Shown piece by piece: positions 32,040 to 44,629 of a stretch of DNA of 64,000 nucleotides. Under the pieces are notes generated by a model. The model had not been told where the DNA came from, ran no database searches, and worked only from the letters and a program-made list of their open reading frames with translations. This stretch comes from Trichobilharzia regenti. Taxonomy: Eukaryota > Platyhelminthes > Trematoda > Strigeidida > Schistosomatidae. The position numbers were made by a program, and so were the translations under genes. Location: contig OX235267.1 of NCBI GenBank assembly GCA_944472135.2, forward strand, positions 35,247,312 to 35,311,311. Reading direction: 5' to 3'. Numbering within the stretch: the stretch's first letter is position 1; each line of letters starts with the position of its first letter.

Positions 32040-32240
32040 AGTGAAATTAAGTGGTCACAGGATTGATCACGAGTTGATGTCAATTAGAAAACCACTGAAA
32101 AACCCGGAGTACTTGACAGCTGTCTCCTCTTAGTTTGGGACTCTTCAGCGGTACGCACCGGCCAGGATTCGAACCCAGGGCCACCAGGTCACAGGGTAAG
32201 CTTATAGGCCATCCAGCCAATGGTCACAAAGTAGTATTGA
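32040..32240 (-). mobile_element. Hammerhead SINE copy (single)
   Basis: The minus strand has B-box GGGTTCGAATCCTGG, then the ribozyme-like string CTGAAGAGTCCCAAACTAAG, with GAGGAGAC in place of the GGACGAAAC half, and CAGCTGTCAAG. The core CUGAAGA is intact but the GAAAC is lost. The 3' tail matches the other copies (TTAGAAAACCACTGA region). Confidence 0.65.
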
Positions 32241-32249
32241 AGGTCATAT

Positions 32250-32865
32250 CAAGACTGACAGCGTTATCCTTGGCCCAAGTCATCAGGACATCACCCCACA
32301 TCAACTTTTTCTCGGGTGAACAGTTTATAATAGACAAGAAATCACCAGTTCAATTCTACAGAGAAATTTAATTCTCAGTATGTTATTCACGTGCATTTAC
32401 AACGATATTTCTCATGGAGTGTATGGTTTAGAATTTTTTTTTCAGTTTAGTGAACTGTTTCATGATTAATTTTTTTGATTCGATTACTGAAATGGTTTGT
32501 CATTCACTCATAATAATTCTGTTGTTAATCGACCTTATCATTTTTATACAGGTCAAGGTGAAATACTCTTATTCGGGGGTTACTTCCATTGGGTTTAACC
32601 ACCAACTAATGTTTCAAAGAGTAGGGTTTTGCCTCATAACATGTTCCAACTTACTTGACCTTTCAAATTTCCATCTGAACTGAGTTTCTTGGTAGTTTCT
32701 TGTTTGATATGAGAATGTTACTGCTTTATTCGGAAGATACTTTTTTATTATGCCATTATTTGACAAAGTTTTGCAGTTTCGAAACACCTATTTTTCCGCC
32801 TGCGGTAGGACGACATTTGAAGTTAAAATTTTGCCTGATTTCCGTTTCTAACGGGTTCATAAATG
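32250..32865. other. Unassigned AT-rich region
   Basis: Nothing recognised. Confidence 0.3.
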
Positions 32866-32869
32866 GTGA

Positions 32870-33085
32870 TTGGATGTAATCAGCAGGAGGCTTTGAACCC
32901 AGGTGTCGTGCTTGTTGTCACATACAGTCAGCGTATATGCAGCCTTGACGGATTTCATATCTCCTGAGATTCGAACCCGCATCATTTAGTGCTGCAGTTA
33001 GAGACGCTATTTGGGAGCATGATCAACCTTCTGTAGGACTGTACTAGATACTTTGATTGAACAGTAGGCAGCAAACAACCAGTGT
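32870..33085 (-). repeat. tRNA-like repeat, family of 19985-20215
   Basis: Shares the GGAGGCTTTGAACCCAGG start region, TGCAGCCTTGACGG and the minus-strand GCGGGTTCGAATCTCAGG B-box. The body and end match 20100-20215. Confidence 0.5.
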
Positions 33086-33186
33086 TCAATTAAAAGTTCA
33101 TAGATAGTCTCGATTTACTGACACTTTATGGTTGCTTATTTCTTGAATAGTATGCCACAAATGTTCCTGGATAAGAGTTGTACGTA

Positions 33187-33365
33187 CTGTGCGTCGGTGG
33201 CACAGTGGTTGGGACTCTCGCCGACCATGCTCATGGTGAGGGGTTCGATCCCCTGATATCTATGGTCGGCCTGCAAAATTTGGGCTACGGATATCACATG
33301 CTGAAAATTCCATACTTGTACCAAAAATACAGTGTGGAATCAAGCTGTAATCAAAAATAAAAATA
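33187..33365 (+). mobile_element. tRNA-derived SINE, second copy
   Basis: The same family as 23985-24180. The head is GCGTCGGTGGCACAGTGG...GGGTTCGATCCCC, but the 3' acceptor strand (CCGACGT) is deleted, so the head runs straight into the TGATATCTATGGTCGG body. The tail is A-rich. Confidence 0.75.
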
Positions 33366-33567
33366 GCTAAAAATAAATGACTTCATATAAAGGTTTCTTA
33401 AATGTCACTTGAATTTTTTCAGACCTATTGCAGAATTTCTAGATTGGGATTCTTTTAAGAGATATCATTGGTTTACCTACTGCTTGCCATTATAATAATT
33501 GGTTAATCGTTTCTGAGATATTCTCTTTTCTTTCATGTCACTGAGCTATTTTTTTTCTTATTCCTTT

Positions 33568-33790
33568 AAGTTCCTAGTGGAACATAGAGCATCAAGCTAG
33601 AGGCTTGAAGTTTCAGTAGCAGTGGTGTTTATTACTTTTACAGGATGGGATTGGTAGCCTTATGCCCAACTTTCTCTCTTTACCAGTCGCATTACTGGCC
33701 TAGCGAGGTGAAGGAATGCATCCGCCGGGGATCGAACCTACGACCACATGCGTGATCAGCGAGCATTTTACTGCTGTATCACCAACGCAC
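33568..33790 (-). mobile_element. tRNA-headed SINE, complete copy of the 13062-13270 family
   Basis: The minus strand has a complete head, GCGTTGGTGATACAGCAG...GGTTCGATCCCCGGCGG, body GGTAAAGAGAGAAAGTTGGG and the end TGTTCCACTAGGAAC, with an A/G-rich tail. It is the most complete of the three copies and shows what the truncated 13062 copy lost. Confidence 0.7.
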
Positions 33791-33799
33791 TCATTGAAC

Positions 33800-34390
33800 T
33801 ACTGGATAACCGAAATTATGATAGATATTTCTCGACGAAGCGGTTTAACCAATCGTTGTACTGAGGACTTCTAAAAGAGTTTCATTTGTACTTAAGGTGT
33901 TTTTTACAGTACACGTGTGTGCATGTGAAATGAAAAACATGATAAATACACTGAATTTTTATCAAGCATTCATGACGAACTTTCGCAAACAAAGATAGGA
34001 TGTGTGATTAATTATTATGTGCTACCTGGATGATATCTACTACAAGCAACTCTCCAGGCAATTGGAACTCAAATTAATTATCAGATATATAGAGACTGCC
34101 ATACACATATATATTTTTATAGTTTCATAAATTCTACTAAATGCAACACTGAAAATGATGACTAGTAGGATAACGAAACATAAACTAGAGAATATAACGA
34201 CTCTTCAAAAATATAATATACTCAAATATGATGAAAGAGAAACATCCCTGAGACGATAACTACCCATAAACTACTATGCAGCAGGTGGATTTCACCAAAT
34301 GATCTTCATTTAAACAACTTAATTATTCCACAGTCATTCAGGTAAAAAATAACATTCTATAGTTTGGTTTGTAAGGGTTAGTTTTGTTTG
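33800..34390. other. Unassigned region
   Basis: Nothing recognised. Confidence 0.3.
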
Positions 34391-34392
34391 TT

Positions 34393-34692
34393 ACGAGTTG
34401 ATCACGGATTGATATCAATAAGAGAACCATTGAAAACCAGCACCGGAGTACTGGACAGCTCGTCGCGCTAAATCAAGAATTGGTAGAAATTAGAATTCAT
34501 GAGACATTGAATCGGGTCCCAGTGGCTGAATGGTATACGAGCTTGCTTGACTTGTAACTTGAAGGTCCTAGGTTCGAACCCCAGTGGGTGCGTACTGCCA
34601 ATGATTTCCAAACTAGGATGAAACAGCTGTCCAGTACTCCATGGTTTTTAATGGTTCTCTAACTAATATCAATCCGTGATCAACTCGTAACA
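34393..34692 (+). repeat. Hammerhead SINE flanked by an inverted copy of its own tail
   Basis: The plus SINE (about 34461-34692) has head TCCCAGTGGCTGAATGG, B-box GGTTCGAACCCC and tail CAGCTGTCCAGTACTCC...TCTCTAACTAATATCAATCC. The first 68 bp (34393-34460) repeat that tail in reverse complement, ending in GTACTGGACAGCT. The hammerhead core is damaged (CTGCCAATGATTTCC in place of CTGAAGAGTCC), while GGATGAAAC is nearly intact. Confidence 0.75.
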
Positions 34693-34699
34693 AATAAAA

Positions 34700-35205
34700 A
34701 ATAACACCCAAAAATACATCTTGACTACAATAGACGAAAGCATGTGACCAATGAAAACTTCTGTCAAATAACACATTCAAGGACGAATAAGAGAGTTAAA
34801 CTACAACTGTGACCACCTCGACGCTGACTTAATCCTATCCAATTCCCGAGTGTCACGTATTTTTTATGTTCACATCTTAAAAACAAGATGAATGACTATA
34901 GAATTTAATTTATGTTAACCGAGCCACTTTCCAATATTACAGACTATAGTAATCACAAATAGTGGTGATAAATCTTAAGAAAACGAATTAAACCCAGTGG
35001 TATTTTCCCTCCATGACCACTTCTAACAGTTTCTACATCAATCAGATTGATAACTTCTAACAATGAAATCATCTAAATAACTCTAACAGTGTTCAAGCCG
35101 GTCTAATTACTCCATAAAACATGTAAAAACGGACATCACATCTAGAATAAAACAAGAAAAACAAGTTTTCAAGTATTAGTTTTGTAGGGGTTGTGTTTCA
35201 TTGGT
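34700..35205. other. Unassigned region
   Basis: Nothing recognised. Confidence 0.3.
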
Positions 35206-35212
35206 CGAAGTG

Positions 35213-35489
35213 TTTCATAATGAGCTGACATCAGTTAGAGGAACCATTGGAAAACACCTCCAGGGAGTACTGGGCAGCTGTTTCGCCAGACTAGTTTGGG
35301 ACTCTTAAGGAGTACGCACCCACCGAGGTTCGAACCCAGGACCTTCTGCTCGCCTTGTAACCAGAAGGTCCTGGGCTCGAACCATGGCGGTGGGTGCGCA
35401 CAGCTAAAGAGTCCCAAACTAGGCTGGCGAAACAGCTGTCCAAGGTTTTCCAATGGTTTTCTAACTGATGTCAGCTCATGATGAAACCC
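35213..35489. repeat. Compact SINE palindrome, arms about 130 bp, loop about 13 bp
   Basis: 35213-35348 and 35362-35489 are reverse complements of the hammerhead SINE tail plus B-box half, meeting at CCAGGACCTTCTG / CAGAAGGTCCTGG. Each arm holds a hammerhead-like string (AGAGTCCCAAACTAG...CTGGCGAAACAGCTG) with the CUGAAGA core changed differently (CTAAAGA on the plus arm). Both lack the 5' tRNA head half. Confidence 0.75.
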
Positions 35490-35499
35490 TCCAACCGAA

Positions 35500-36335
35500 A
35501 AAAACAAGTTTCTAATAATGACTACAAATGAAGACTGTGCAAACCAAATGAATGCCTATTAAAAATTATTCTGTCACATAATAACTCCCTGTTAAGGTCA
35601 TACACTCAGGGAGGACTACGTTTTTTATGCACCGTTTTAAGAGAAAAGTAACACAACAATACATACAAAAAAGCTAAATGAAAATTTGTAAAGGAATGCG
35701 CAAATAATTGAATGAAACTAGAAGAACACAGAATAAGGCCAGTATATTAATAGTTATTTAAGAATAAATGTTTAGAAATATAAGCAATAATAATATAACA
35801 TAAATTACTTAACAAGTACTTGCGTTCCTATGCAATTGGCAATAAGCCACACGCCTACTGTGTAAGAGGGTAGGTGATACTAGCTGGCTGGCCAAACTTC
35901 AGCAGGTGTAGAGGGTTTTAAATCCATAACCCAGGTCAAGTGCCTAAACCAATGAGACACAACTTCAATGTCTATAATAATGTCTTCCAAGCTGGTAATC
36001 AATATAACGACAGTTTTATTTGCGTAATACATAGATAATAACAATAATAATACTGATATCTGTACATGACGCTCAATTTTTAAACACACATTTGCAATAT
36101 CTGATTTGTTGCGTAATCCACGTATTAATTATGACTTCAAAAACGCCTTTTAAATAAAAACTTCACGAAGTCTGCTGCTTGGTTCCATCTACATTTAAAT
36201 ACTGGATAACTCAGAACTAGCTACGTGAATTCCACACCGAAATGTTTCTATCAGTGTTTCGAATGGATGCACACTGAAATCACTGCTGAGTTCTTTTTAT
36301 ATGTCTGATTAACTGACTGAGTTCTTAACGCAGAA
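35500..36335. other. Unassigned region
   Basis: Nothing recognised. Confidence 0.3.
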
Positions 36336-36339
36336 CTCT

Positions 36340-39180
36340 GCATCGAATACCAACAAATCAAGTTGCCACACAGTCTATATAGCACACAAAAACAATGGGA
36401 AAAGAGAAAAAATCAAATAAATAAATATCAGAGAGAAGGAGTAAGTACATGGAAATTCAATTAATCTAATAGCTCATAAAGAGTGAACGTACTGGTGTCA
36501 CTGAAAATGGATTTGAGCCATATAACCAACAGCCTCCAGTCATTGGTTATTGGCGTCTCGAGAAACCCATTAAAGTAGTCTGCACCTCCCTAAGCGGTTC
36601 AAACTAAGAGCGGAAAACTGTATGAATTGATACCGGGTTTCCATTCGACCATTCCTAATTCTTTTCCAACCAATTCCTATCTCAGCTAACATTGCACGAC
36701 AAGGAAAGCGACAGCTAAGCATGCGCAGTACGTATCCTGGCTATGTAAACCGATGTAGGATCGGAAGCTCACTGATTGACTTCCCTCCCTCACCTAACAC
36801 TATGTCTAACCTCAATATTACTTGACATATTATACTAGTTAACACGGAGATAGGACGCAAGTTTCTCTGTTCCAAGACAGCTAGTTTCTTCAGGTCCTCA
36901 ACTTTCAGTGGCCATGACTCACAGGCATAAGGGAGAGAGTGAACAGATGAGAAGTGCATGCACGACTTGAACAACAGCTGGACATCACGTCAACACGAAA
37001 GATGACGTAAGACTACAAATGCTACACAAGTCTATCGTATTCGTGAGGAGCCTTCATCAGAAATAATTCCATTAGCGCCGATGTAAGTTCTCAAATAAGT
37101 GAAGTAGCCAACACACTCTACATTTTTGTTCTCCATCTTTAAGCTAGGAGTTGGTGCAGTCCAGCTCTACAGTATCATCTTAGATTTGACAGGGATGAAT
37201 CATACTCCACATTTCTGCTAAAGATGTTTACAAGACGCTGCATTTTATCAGTGTATTCACCTGGAAAGATTGTATCACCAGAATACAACAAATCGATGAG
37301 GCTGTTACCTGGCAATAAGTGAATATCTAAGTCACTAAAGTCGACTGCAGTCGAATTCATTAGTAAACCAACATGCCGTCTTATGGGCAGGAAATATAGC
37401 AAGTGCTGGATACCGGTAAGTATAACTATGTCCCAGAGTTCGTCGAAGCGTGGAGATGAATACATCCTCTTTCTAGCCTAAAGTCTTTAATGTTTTCCCA
37501 CGTTTGTTTCTCTTGACCACCGCTCAGTCTACGCATAATTATAGAAATAAGAGCTTTAGATACTGTGTTAGTCAAGCTGTTTCTTCTATAACTATCACAG
37601 GAAAACTTATCTCCCTCCTCATGAAATGGGATAATCAATGATTTACACTAACGGAACTATCCCAGATTCCTATGCATCACATGATATCTTAGTTAACCCA
37701 GACTTCAGTTCATCACCATCATCCTTAAGCATCTCCTGAGTCATACCATCAGGTCCCATTGATTTGCTGTTTCAGATTGCATACAGTCTTTGTAGCCTCA
37801 GTTACAGTTGGAAGGCCGATGTCTATATCCTACTTAGGTAGGAGTAAGATGCTGCATAAATTTCGTATTTTAGGCCAGATGAACAGCTCCTCAGTGTCCC
37901 CTCCAACATCCCGGTCGTTTATACTGTTGAGTAATTAGGGTGCTGTCCTCGAAAATCTTTTCATTTAACATTGGTTTTCACAACCTGTTTCTCTAGTCAG
38001 TCCACATGGCTGTCTGGCATTACTTATTGCTGGTGCCTTCTCCATCTCTTGATGCTCCAGCAATCTTCAAAGGCTTTTAGCCAACTTGCACTTAAGCAGC
38101 TTTCTTTCTTCGGAGCGCGCCTGAGTGAGTCTCCTTGCATCTATCAGTAGCAGAAATTCACAAGCTCCTACTAACTCTCGGTTTCAGTCCATTGACAGCC
38201 TTTACCATCGTTTCCACGACTGACTCGATATTGCGACAGGCTGCGTCCGAATTGGATATTACTGTCAACCTAAGATACGGGTTTAGCTACTTTTCGCTTA
38301 ACAGACGCAATGCATTTTCATCAAGTTAAGGTGTATCGGCTTTACAGCTACCTGTTTGATATGTTTGTTCAGTCGTAGGTATATAGAGACTACTGATTGG
38401 TCGGAGTGTACGCATTCCAGAAGAAGAAGTAATCATATATTTGAGTTCACTTGGTGATGATCACCAGGTCAAACAACGTCTCTCCTCATATCTGAAATTG
38501 GTACTGACCAGGAACAGACGACCATAAGAATAGAGTTGTCTGTTCGCCAGCATGGGATTCCATAATGTCACCAATCTACTTTTCCAACTAGCACATCTTC
38601 CCTACTATAGCACTGAAATTACATTCTAGAATGACTATCTGAGCGATTCGCCTTCAGCAGCAAAGTAGGCAGCTTTAGACATGTACTAAATCACAGATTC
38701 GAACGCCGCTCCACTTACCTAGGTTTTGGTAGCCAGACAGTATCACTAACCGTCACGGAATAATTGTGGCTCAGTGCCAAACGGATGGAGTTGTACTCAG
38801 ATAACATTCTATTAGTAGTGTTTCCCAGCCTATGTCTATTAATGGTTATTGAGTTAAGAAAAAATAAAGAATCCGCTAGTGGGATAGTACTAACAGTGAC
38901 AGCAAAGCAAGATGAGGGTAAGTGATGATCAGAAAATCTTTGTGTGCTATTATGTCCCTATTCACCAGCAGCACAACGTCACCTTCACACCGCTTACATA
39001 GTGTGAGACTTATACTAAGATCGTAACTGCCTACAGTGTAGCCTTTATTTAAACGACCTGTCTGGTGTGGAAGAACATGCAACCAATGTGGATCATTGGG
39101 TCATTGCAATAGGTAGCAGCTACAGGTCGGTAACTGAGTCGCGTAGCACACGTGTCTACTTAATATAGAGCTAGACCAGA
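36340..39180 (-). mobile_element. Old RTE (SR2-like) element, nearly full length, heavily decayed
   Basis: The minus strand follows the order of an RTE element: 5' region (about 39050-39180), endonuclease (about 38330-39000, heavily frameshifted), linker (about 38000-38330), RT (SCDSYRRNSLTNTVSKAL and SIIMRRLSGGQEKQTWE at 37426-37638), the DLLYSGD remnant of the YADD region (about 37260-37310), ESWPLKVEDLKKLAVL (36850-36920), and the 3' end. YADD has become YSGD. It is much more diverged than copies 1-3. Confidence 0.75.
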
Positions 39181-39189
39181 AGAGAGCAG

Positions 39190-40725
39190 TACCTACGATA
39201 AGGTGTCGTGCCAAACCATACAGCCAATGACTTCCTTCAGTCGTTTGGAAAAATGTACTTACTTATGCTGGAGTCAACATGACTAAACAAACTTATGGAT
39301 AGAGAAACTCCGCAATGTGCGTCGGTATGGACTGCAGTGGTGTACACATCCACAAAGTTTATCAGTACCTTATAAGTTTTCCTTTTCAGTCTTAACAGAA
39401 TTCTATAACCTTTGAACACATACTTCTTTCCTTTCATTCCCTTTTACTAAATTTACTCAATGGTTAAATGAGTTTTCAGAGAAAGGAACAAGACGCACTA
39501 ATACAGGTTTTTATGTTGATAATACTTGTCCGACAGTACAAAAAATTAAGCATAATGATGTATGAGAAAAAATACCAGAAAAGAAACAGGAAAGTACAAG
39601 TGAAAGCGTAGATTATAATACTCAGCAAAGCGGAAACAAATATATAGTGAAAGCCATTAAGTAAAGGGGAACTGTTTTGTATAGTACTTTTGCAATGCAA
39701 AGAGCTCCAGCAAACAAAAACATCCCAACTCAAGAAGCTCTGGTTATTTCAATCTTCTGATGTCACACAATTAATTCTATGCCCTGAGATTATTGTTTCA
39801 ATACTCAGCTAAAGATAGACACGAATATAAGCACAATCTATATTTTTGCTAATTATTTGAATATAAAAAGCTAAAATTTCACACAATATGATAAAATATC
39901 CTGATCAGAAGTCTTGACAAAGTATTAGGCATATCAACTGTTAGACAAATCAGATACGCAAAAATGAGTTAGATAACTCTCTACAACATTAAATGAGTAA
40001 TTGAAACGAACTTGATAAAATGATCACATATAACCAAATTTTGAAACCTCTTATGAAAACTACTAAAATGTAATGCCTACATATAAACCGAAAAAGCATA
40101 AATAACTACAGTACCCCGGTCACACGAAACTTAACAGACTTTTTAGCTGTTTGAATACAAATTTTCCACAAAATTATTAGTCAAAATATACTATGCCGAG
40201 TTCAAACCCCTTCAAGCTTATTCATCAAAAACTGAAGTTTCACCACACAAACTCTTTCAAAACAAAAGACAACTCCATAATCGTCTAGTGTGTTAATCCA
40301 AATATGAAAAGCTATTTTTAAGAAAAAATAGACTAAGCAAAGTGTATGCGAAATTCCCAACTTGATAAGTCAAAATATAGAAAATAGTAGATAGAAACCC
40401 TGAATAAAGTGAGGACACAATCTCTTTTCCTATTTCTGAAGGTATACCCAACGACGATACACATCTTTCTATGGATTTTATAACGTTACTGCTTAGTTCT
40501 CAAAGTCCCTGGGAAAGTCTGATGGAAAACAATCGTGGCGCACTTCAACAAGAATATATAGCAACTATTTGGATAACCACTTTGAAGTATGTCAGTCTTA
40601 TGTAAATACAACAGTTCACAAGGGGGTGACTCTAATTTATAGTAACCCACAACGAAAATACCTAACAAAGACCTTGGTAAATCCCTTCGTCTAATCAGAC
40701 GTGTCCGAAGTAGGGGTGTTTAATT
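39190..40725. other. Unassigned AT-rich region
   Basis: About 1.5 kb with no recognisable coding sequence or repeat. Confidence 0.35.
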
Positions 40726-40729
40726 TGGA

Positions 40730-41440
40730 AAAATATATTTGTAAAACTTGGGCGCTATGGTAGTAAGTAATTCCATATTAACTTGTTTACTAGACATATC
40801 ACAAAGTGAGACAATATTACTTACTGGATAACGTTTCGAACAAAATTTATTGTTCATGATCATATCAATTATAATCACACGACTTCAAAACTTGAGTCTT
40901 ACAGTTTTCTTTGTTCTCCCCTATATGTCGTAGGGGTAGTAGAATTTTCCAGATATCTGGGACAGGTGTTGAATCATTCTCACTACATGTATTTGCAGCT
41001 GATTCGATAAACAAAGCTTCTGTTATCAATCTTTCCCTCCACCCTGTGATATTAGATTTCAAAACTCATCTCATCCCATCCTATTGTATGGTTGTGTGTA
41101 ATTGTACGTAGTGCTATAGCTGAACTATTCTTTTATCTTATTTGAGTCAACTAATCTAGATTTTGCTAGTTCTTTATGCTCCGCTAGTGTTGCTGCCTCT
41201 GTTCTACTACTTTGACCTACGTATTTGACCTGGCAATTATTGGAGGGTACTAGACAAACTAAATTTTGTTTTAAAGGCTCAACAGGACCTGGTAAATTCT
41301 ACTACCCTTACGGCATACAGGAGAGAACAAAGAAGTAGTGTGATTATAATTGATATGGTCATGAACAATAAATTTGGTTCGAAACGTCATCCAGAAAATA
41401 ACACTACCTGACTGTGCGATACATCTAATAAACAAGCTAA
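40730..41440 (-). mobile_element. PLE relic with inverted terminal sequences
   Basis: The minus strand holds CQVKYVGQSSRTEAATLAEH (GIY-YIG core, about 41165-41245) and the distal RERLITEALFIESAANTC and VPDIWKILLP blocks (40905-41040). The ends (about 40755-40930 and 41310-41425) are reverse complements, sharing TTTCGAAC...AAATTTATTGTTCATGA and AGTGTGATTATAATTGAT-type strings. It corresponds to the 12780-13860 and 22745-23720 relics. Confidence 0.65.
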
Positions 41441-41459
41441 TTTGGGGAAAAAAGTTTAT

Positions 41460-42770
41460 ATAAAAGTAATACAATGCTAAAAAGTAGTTATATTAGATGT
41501 CGTTGCGTACCTATAAATCTCATAGTTACGTTAAACCGACTTATATGCATAAACTGAAGACAATTGTAAGTCCTCGTGTTTCTTGACTTATTCATCGTTC
41601 TGATCTTTTTAGGTGACTGAAAACTTTCCGTGAAATTTGTGAGTACTATAAAAAGGACTAGCAAATTGTCCTTATTATTGACTAAGTTGTGAATAAAGTC
41701 CAGAAATGATAGTTGGTTACACGTTTTCTCCCACCCTATGAGCCTGTTGTCTACGCAATACTTATACACCATATTTGACAGAAATTTGCTACGTAATTCG
41801 TGTACAGCAACCACAATCCCCTCAACATACCACGGACTCCCCTGAGTGCTTGCTCAAGGTCATTAATCCGTCCATTAGGTAGCTTCGTTTTGGTCTGCTA
41901 TAGCTTCAAGTCACCAACAAATGATAAAAGATTTTACATGGATACAGTGGAAGGACGGCAATCACGTTACGACATGATTCTGCTGTGCACAATATAATCA
42001 AAGAATACTATAGTTTTATTTGAAAATACTGTCTAATAGAAATAGTGAATCGAATATAAAATACTATATATTTGGAACTAACAGGATGCTTGTGGAAACG
42101 TTTTTCTGAATGAGAAGAGGCTGGAGAACTGAAATGCCTTATATTTACCCCGTTTTTTCCAAGATCCTAGATGGAAGAATTATGTTGTTTTCACTGGTTG
42201 CTTACATGAAGAGCCACTACTGGTATAAGTGAATCCAACTGGTATAAACTGTTTCTTGACCACGGATCATCGAAAAACCTCTGCTGATCTACCAAAGCTG
42301 CCATATCAGGCTTTGAGCGTCTGGCAGATGGCTTTCTCTATATCAAAATAAGTGATTAAGTAAATAATAAGCCCACGATTGAATTGCTAGCCTCTTCAGA
42401 AGCCATAACACACGAATGTGGCAGCAGGTCAAGCCATTGTGACGCAAGATCTGTGTCTTCCGCCTATCAAGGTACATTGACTTCAATATTCAACATACTT
42501 TACCAAATGCAAACTTTTACAGAAAAAAGAGCGGCCATATGGTTCTTCACTTTTACTCCTATGATAGGTTATGAATATTTTCCGGAAACATATTTATTTG
42601 GAAAATAAATGACTGAATAGGATAGAGGAAACTAATGTCCAAGGAACAACAAATCTTAGTTCTATATTTGTCAATTGTATAAAACATGTGTCTGAAACAC
42701 CTTTCCACTACTATGACTTTCGGAAGTCTTGTGTTGCTAAATAATCCCCCAAAAGTAATATTAGTTTGCA
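41460..42770. other. Unassigned region; one unrecognised 108-codon open frame
   Basis: An open frame on the minus strand at 41488-41814 shows no family I recognise and no clear splice sites were found. Length alone is weak evidence in this DNA. The rest is unassigned. Confidence 0.25.
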
Positions 42771-43349
42771 TCACTCAATACAAGGTCGTGACCTTGGGTG
42801 TTCAAGTCAGTTAGGGAGTCATCGGAACTCATGCCTTCCACGGTGTTCTGGAGCTGGAAACCGGCACTGCTTGTGAAAAGCACATGCACGATGTACAGCA
42901 ATGGAGTTGGCTGCCATGTCAGATGGCCCCTGGCACTTCTGGAGCCATCTCCATATCCCGACTACCTCGCCCCGCTCATCTAACACTGATTAACTCTCCA
43001 AAGCTGCTAAGTGTCACATTCAACTCCCCGGAGCAGTTGTCCATAGCACTTCAACGGTGGTATGACACCAAAGGAAAAATGGGAGGACACATCCGATGCT
43101 GCGAAAGCAGACCCCGAACTATAAGCAGGCAACAAACTGAGGCTTTAATACGTCCCCAAGCTTCAGTGAGGCTAGAGCGATGCAGTTCTGAGAATGACAG
43201 TCTGTGTCACCCAAGTGTCCTGCCCAAATCCACTGAAAAAACTACAACGGGCCGGTTCTATCGGAATCCGCCAACTAGTTCTAGCATCAAGTCCCCCACC
43301 AGCAGACAGTTTTACGTCAACTACCCCACAACACTCTGAGGTTGTTAGG

Positions 43350-44000
43350 CTCACTGTCAGTTGCCTATATAGCAATGTGAGGGGGCTGAGAGGAAAAGTA
43401 GGTGAACTTCGAAATCTCCAAGCACGCCTACAACTGAAAATAATCATTCTCACTGAAACGTGGCTAAACCCCACTATCGCCTAGAATGAAATCAGTATAG
43501 GTGATATGGTTCTGGTCAGGAGAGACAGGGATAATAAGGAGGGAGGGGGAGTTGCTATATACTTTGACAGGCACCTTAAATGTGTGTGCGCAACGGACCC
43601 ACCATTTATCGAACTCCCAGACTCCATATGCTGTCATTTCACCGTAGGCCACGCCAAGCACTTATTGGGTGGCATCTACCGATCTCCCACCTGTGGGGCA
43701 GAGCACAATCAGCTACTGCTCAGCATTACCACAGGGATACGAGATTTGGGCTACGACCAAATCACTATAGCTGGAAATTTCAATGCCCCATCACTGAACC
43801 TCGGCTCCGGGTGTGCTAAGGGAAAGTTGGCCGAAACCTACTGCAAACTTTTCGAAAAACGGGACTGACTCAGAATGTTGGGGACGATACTAGAGGGGGC
43901 CTAGTGGAAAGTCATCAAAACTAGACTATATTCTAACTAGTGACCAACTACTCTTCGAAAAGGTCTAGATCACGGCTCCTCTTGGAAGTAATGACCATGT
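43350..44000 (+). pseudogene. CR1/Jockey-type endonuclease pseudogene
   Basis: Reads SCLYSNVRGLRGKVGEL, IILTETWLNPTI then a stop, GGGVAIYFD, GGIYRSPTCG, then IAGNFNAPS where the family has GDFN; the catalytic Asp is replaced by Asn. The distal part after 43868 has several stops and only traces of the SDH block (GSNDHVVIGF near 43990). Confidence 0.75.
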
Positions 44001-44629
44001 AGTCATAGGTTTCGATCTCGTTCTCCGTGAGCGTTTGCGGTGGTATGTTACGCGACCATGTCTGTGTTACACCAAGGCTCACTATGCTGAAATGCTGAGG
44101 CTCTTGTCCGACGCAGACTGGCCCTTAGCATGGGACGACCTATCTGTGGATGAACGCTGGAAAGTGGTAAAAAAGGTTATTCATATAGCAATCTCGGATA
44201 CCGTCGCTTTAGACACAACACAGCCCAAGAGAAAGAGGTCATGGTTGAAGAGAGGCACGCAACGTATTTGCAAGCGAAGCAGAAGGCTTGGTTTACGTGG
44301 CGTGTACCTAAAAGTCAGACCGACCACGATGCATACCTCGAACTCAGGAACCGGTGCAATGCAAGAGTCAGGAGGGACACGAAGTCATTCCAGGCTAACC
44401 TTGCTAAAAACTCTTAGCAAACCCGAAAAACTTGTACCGATTCATGCCGGAAAGAAAACCGACAAACCAAGGGGCATGCTTCTTAATTGGCCCAAACGGT
44501 CAATATCTCACTAGTCTAGAGATGGCTGAAACATTCAGTTCAGCCTTCGCTAAACAGCTAAACAGCAATGTGGATATTACAGTTGTGGACTAAAATGGTG
44601 GCACCACTATTTCAAAGGAGGAAGACCTA

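Noticed and set aside
41488..41814. 108-codon minus-strand open frame
   Set aside because: No domain, no splice sites and no repeat match that I can see; length is compatible with chance.
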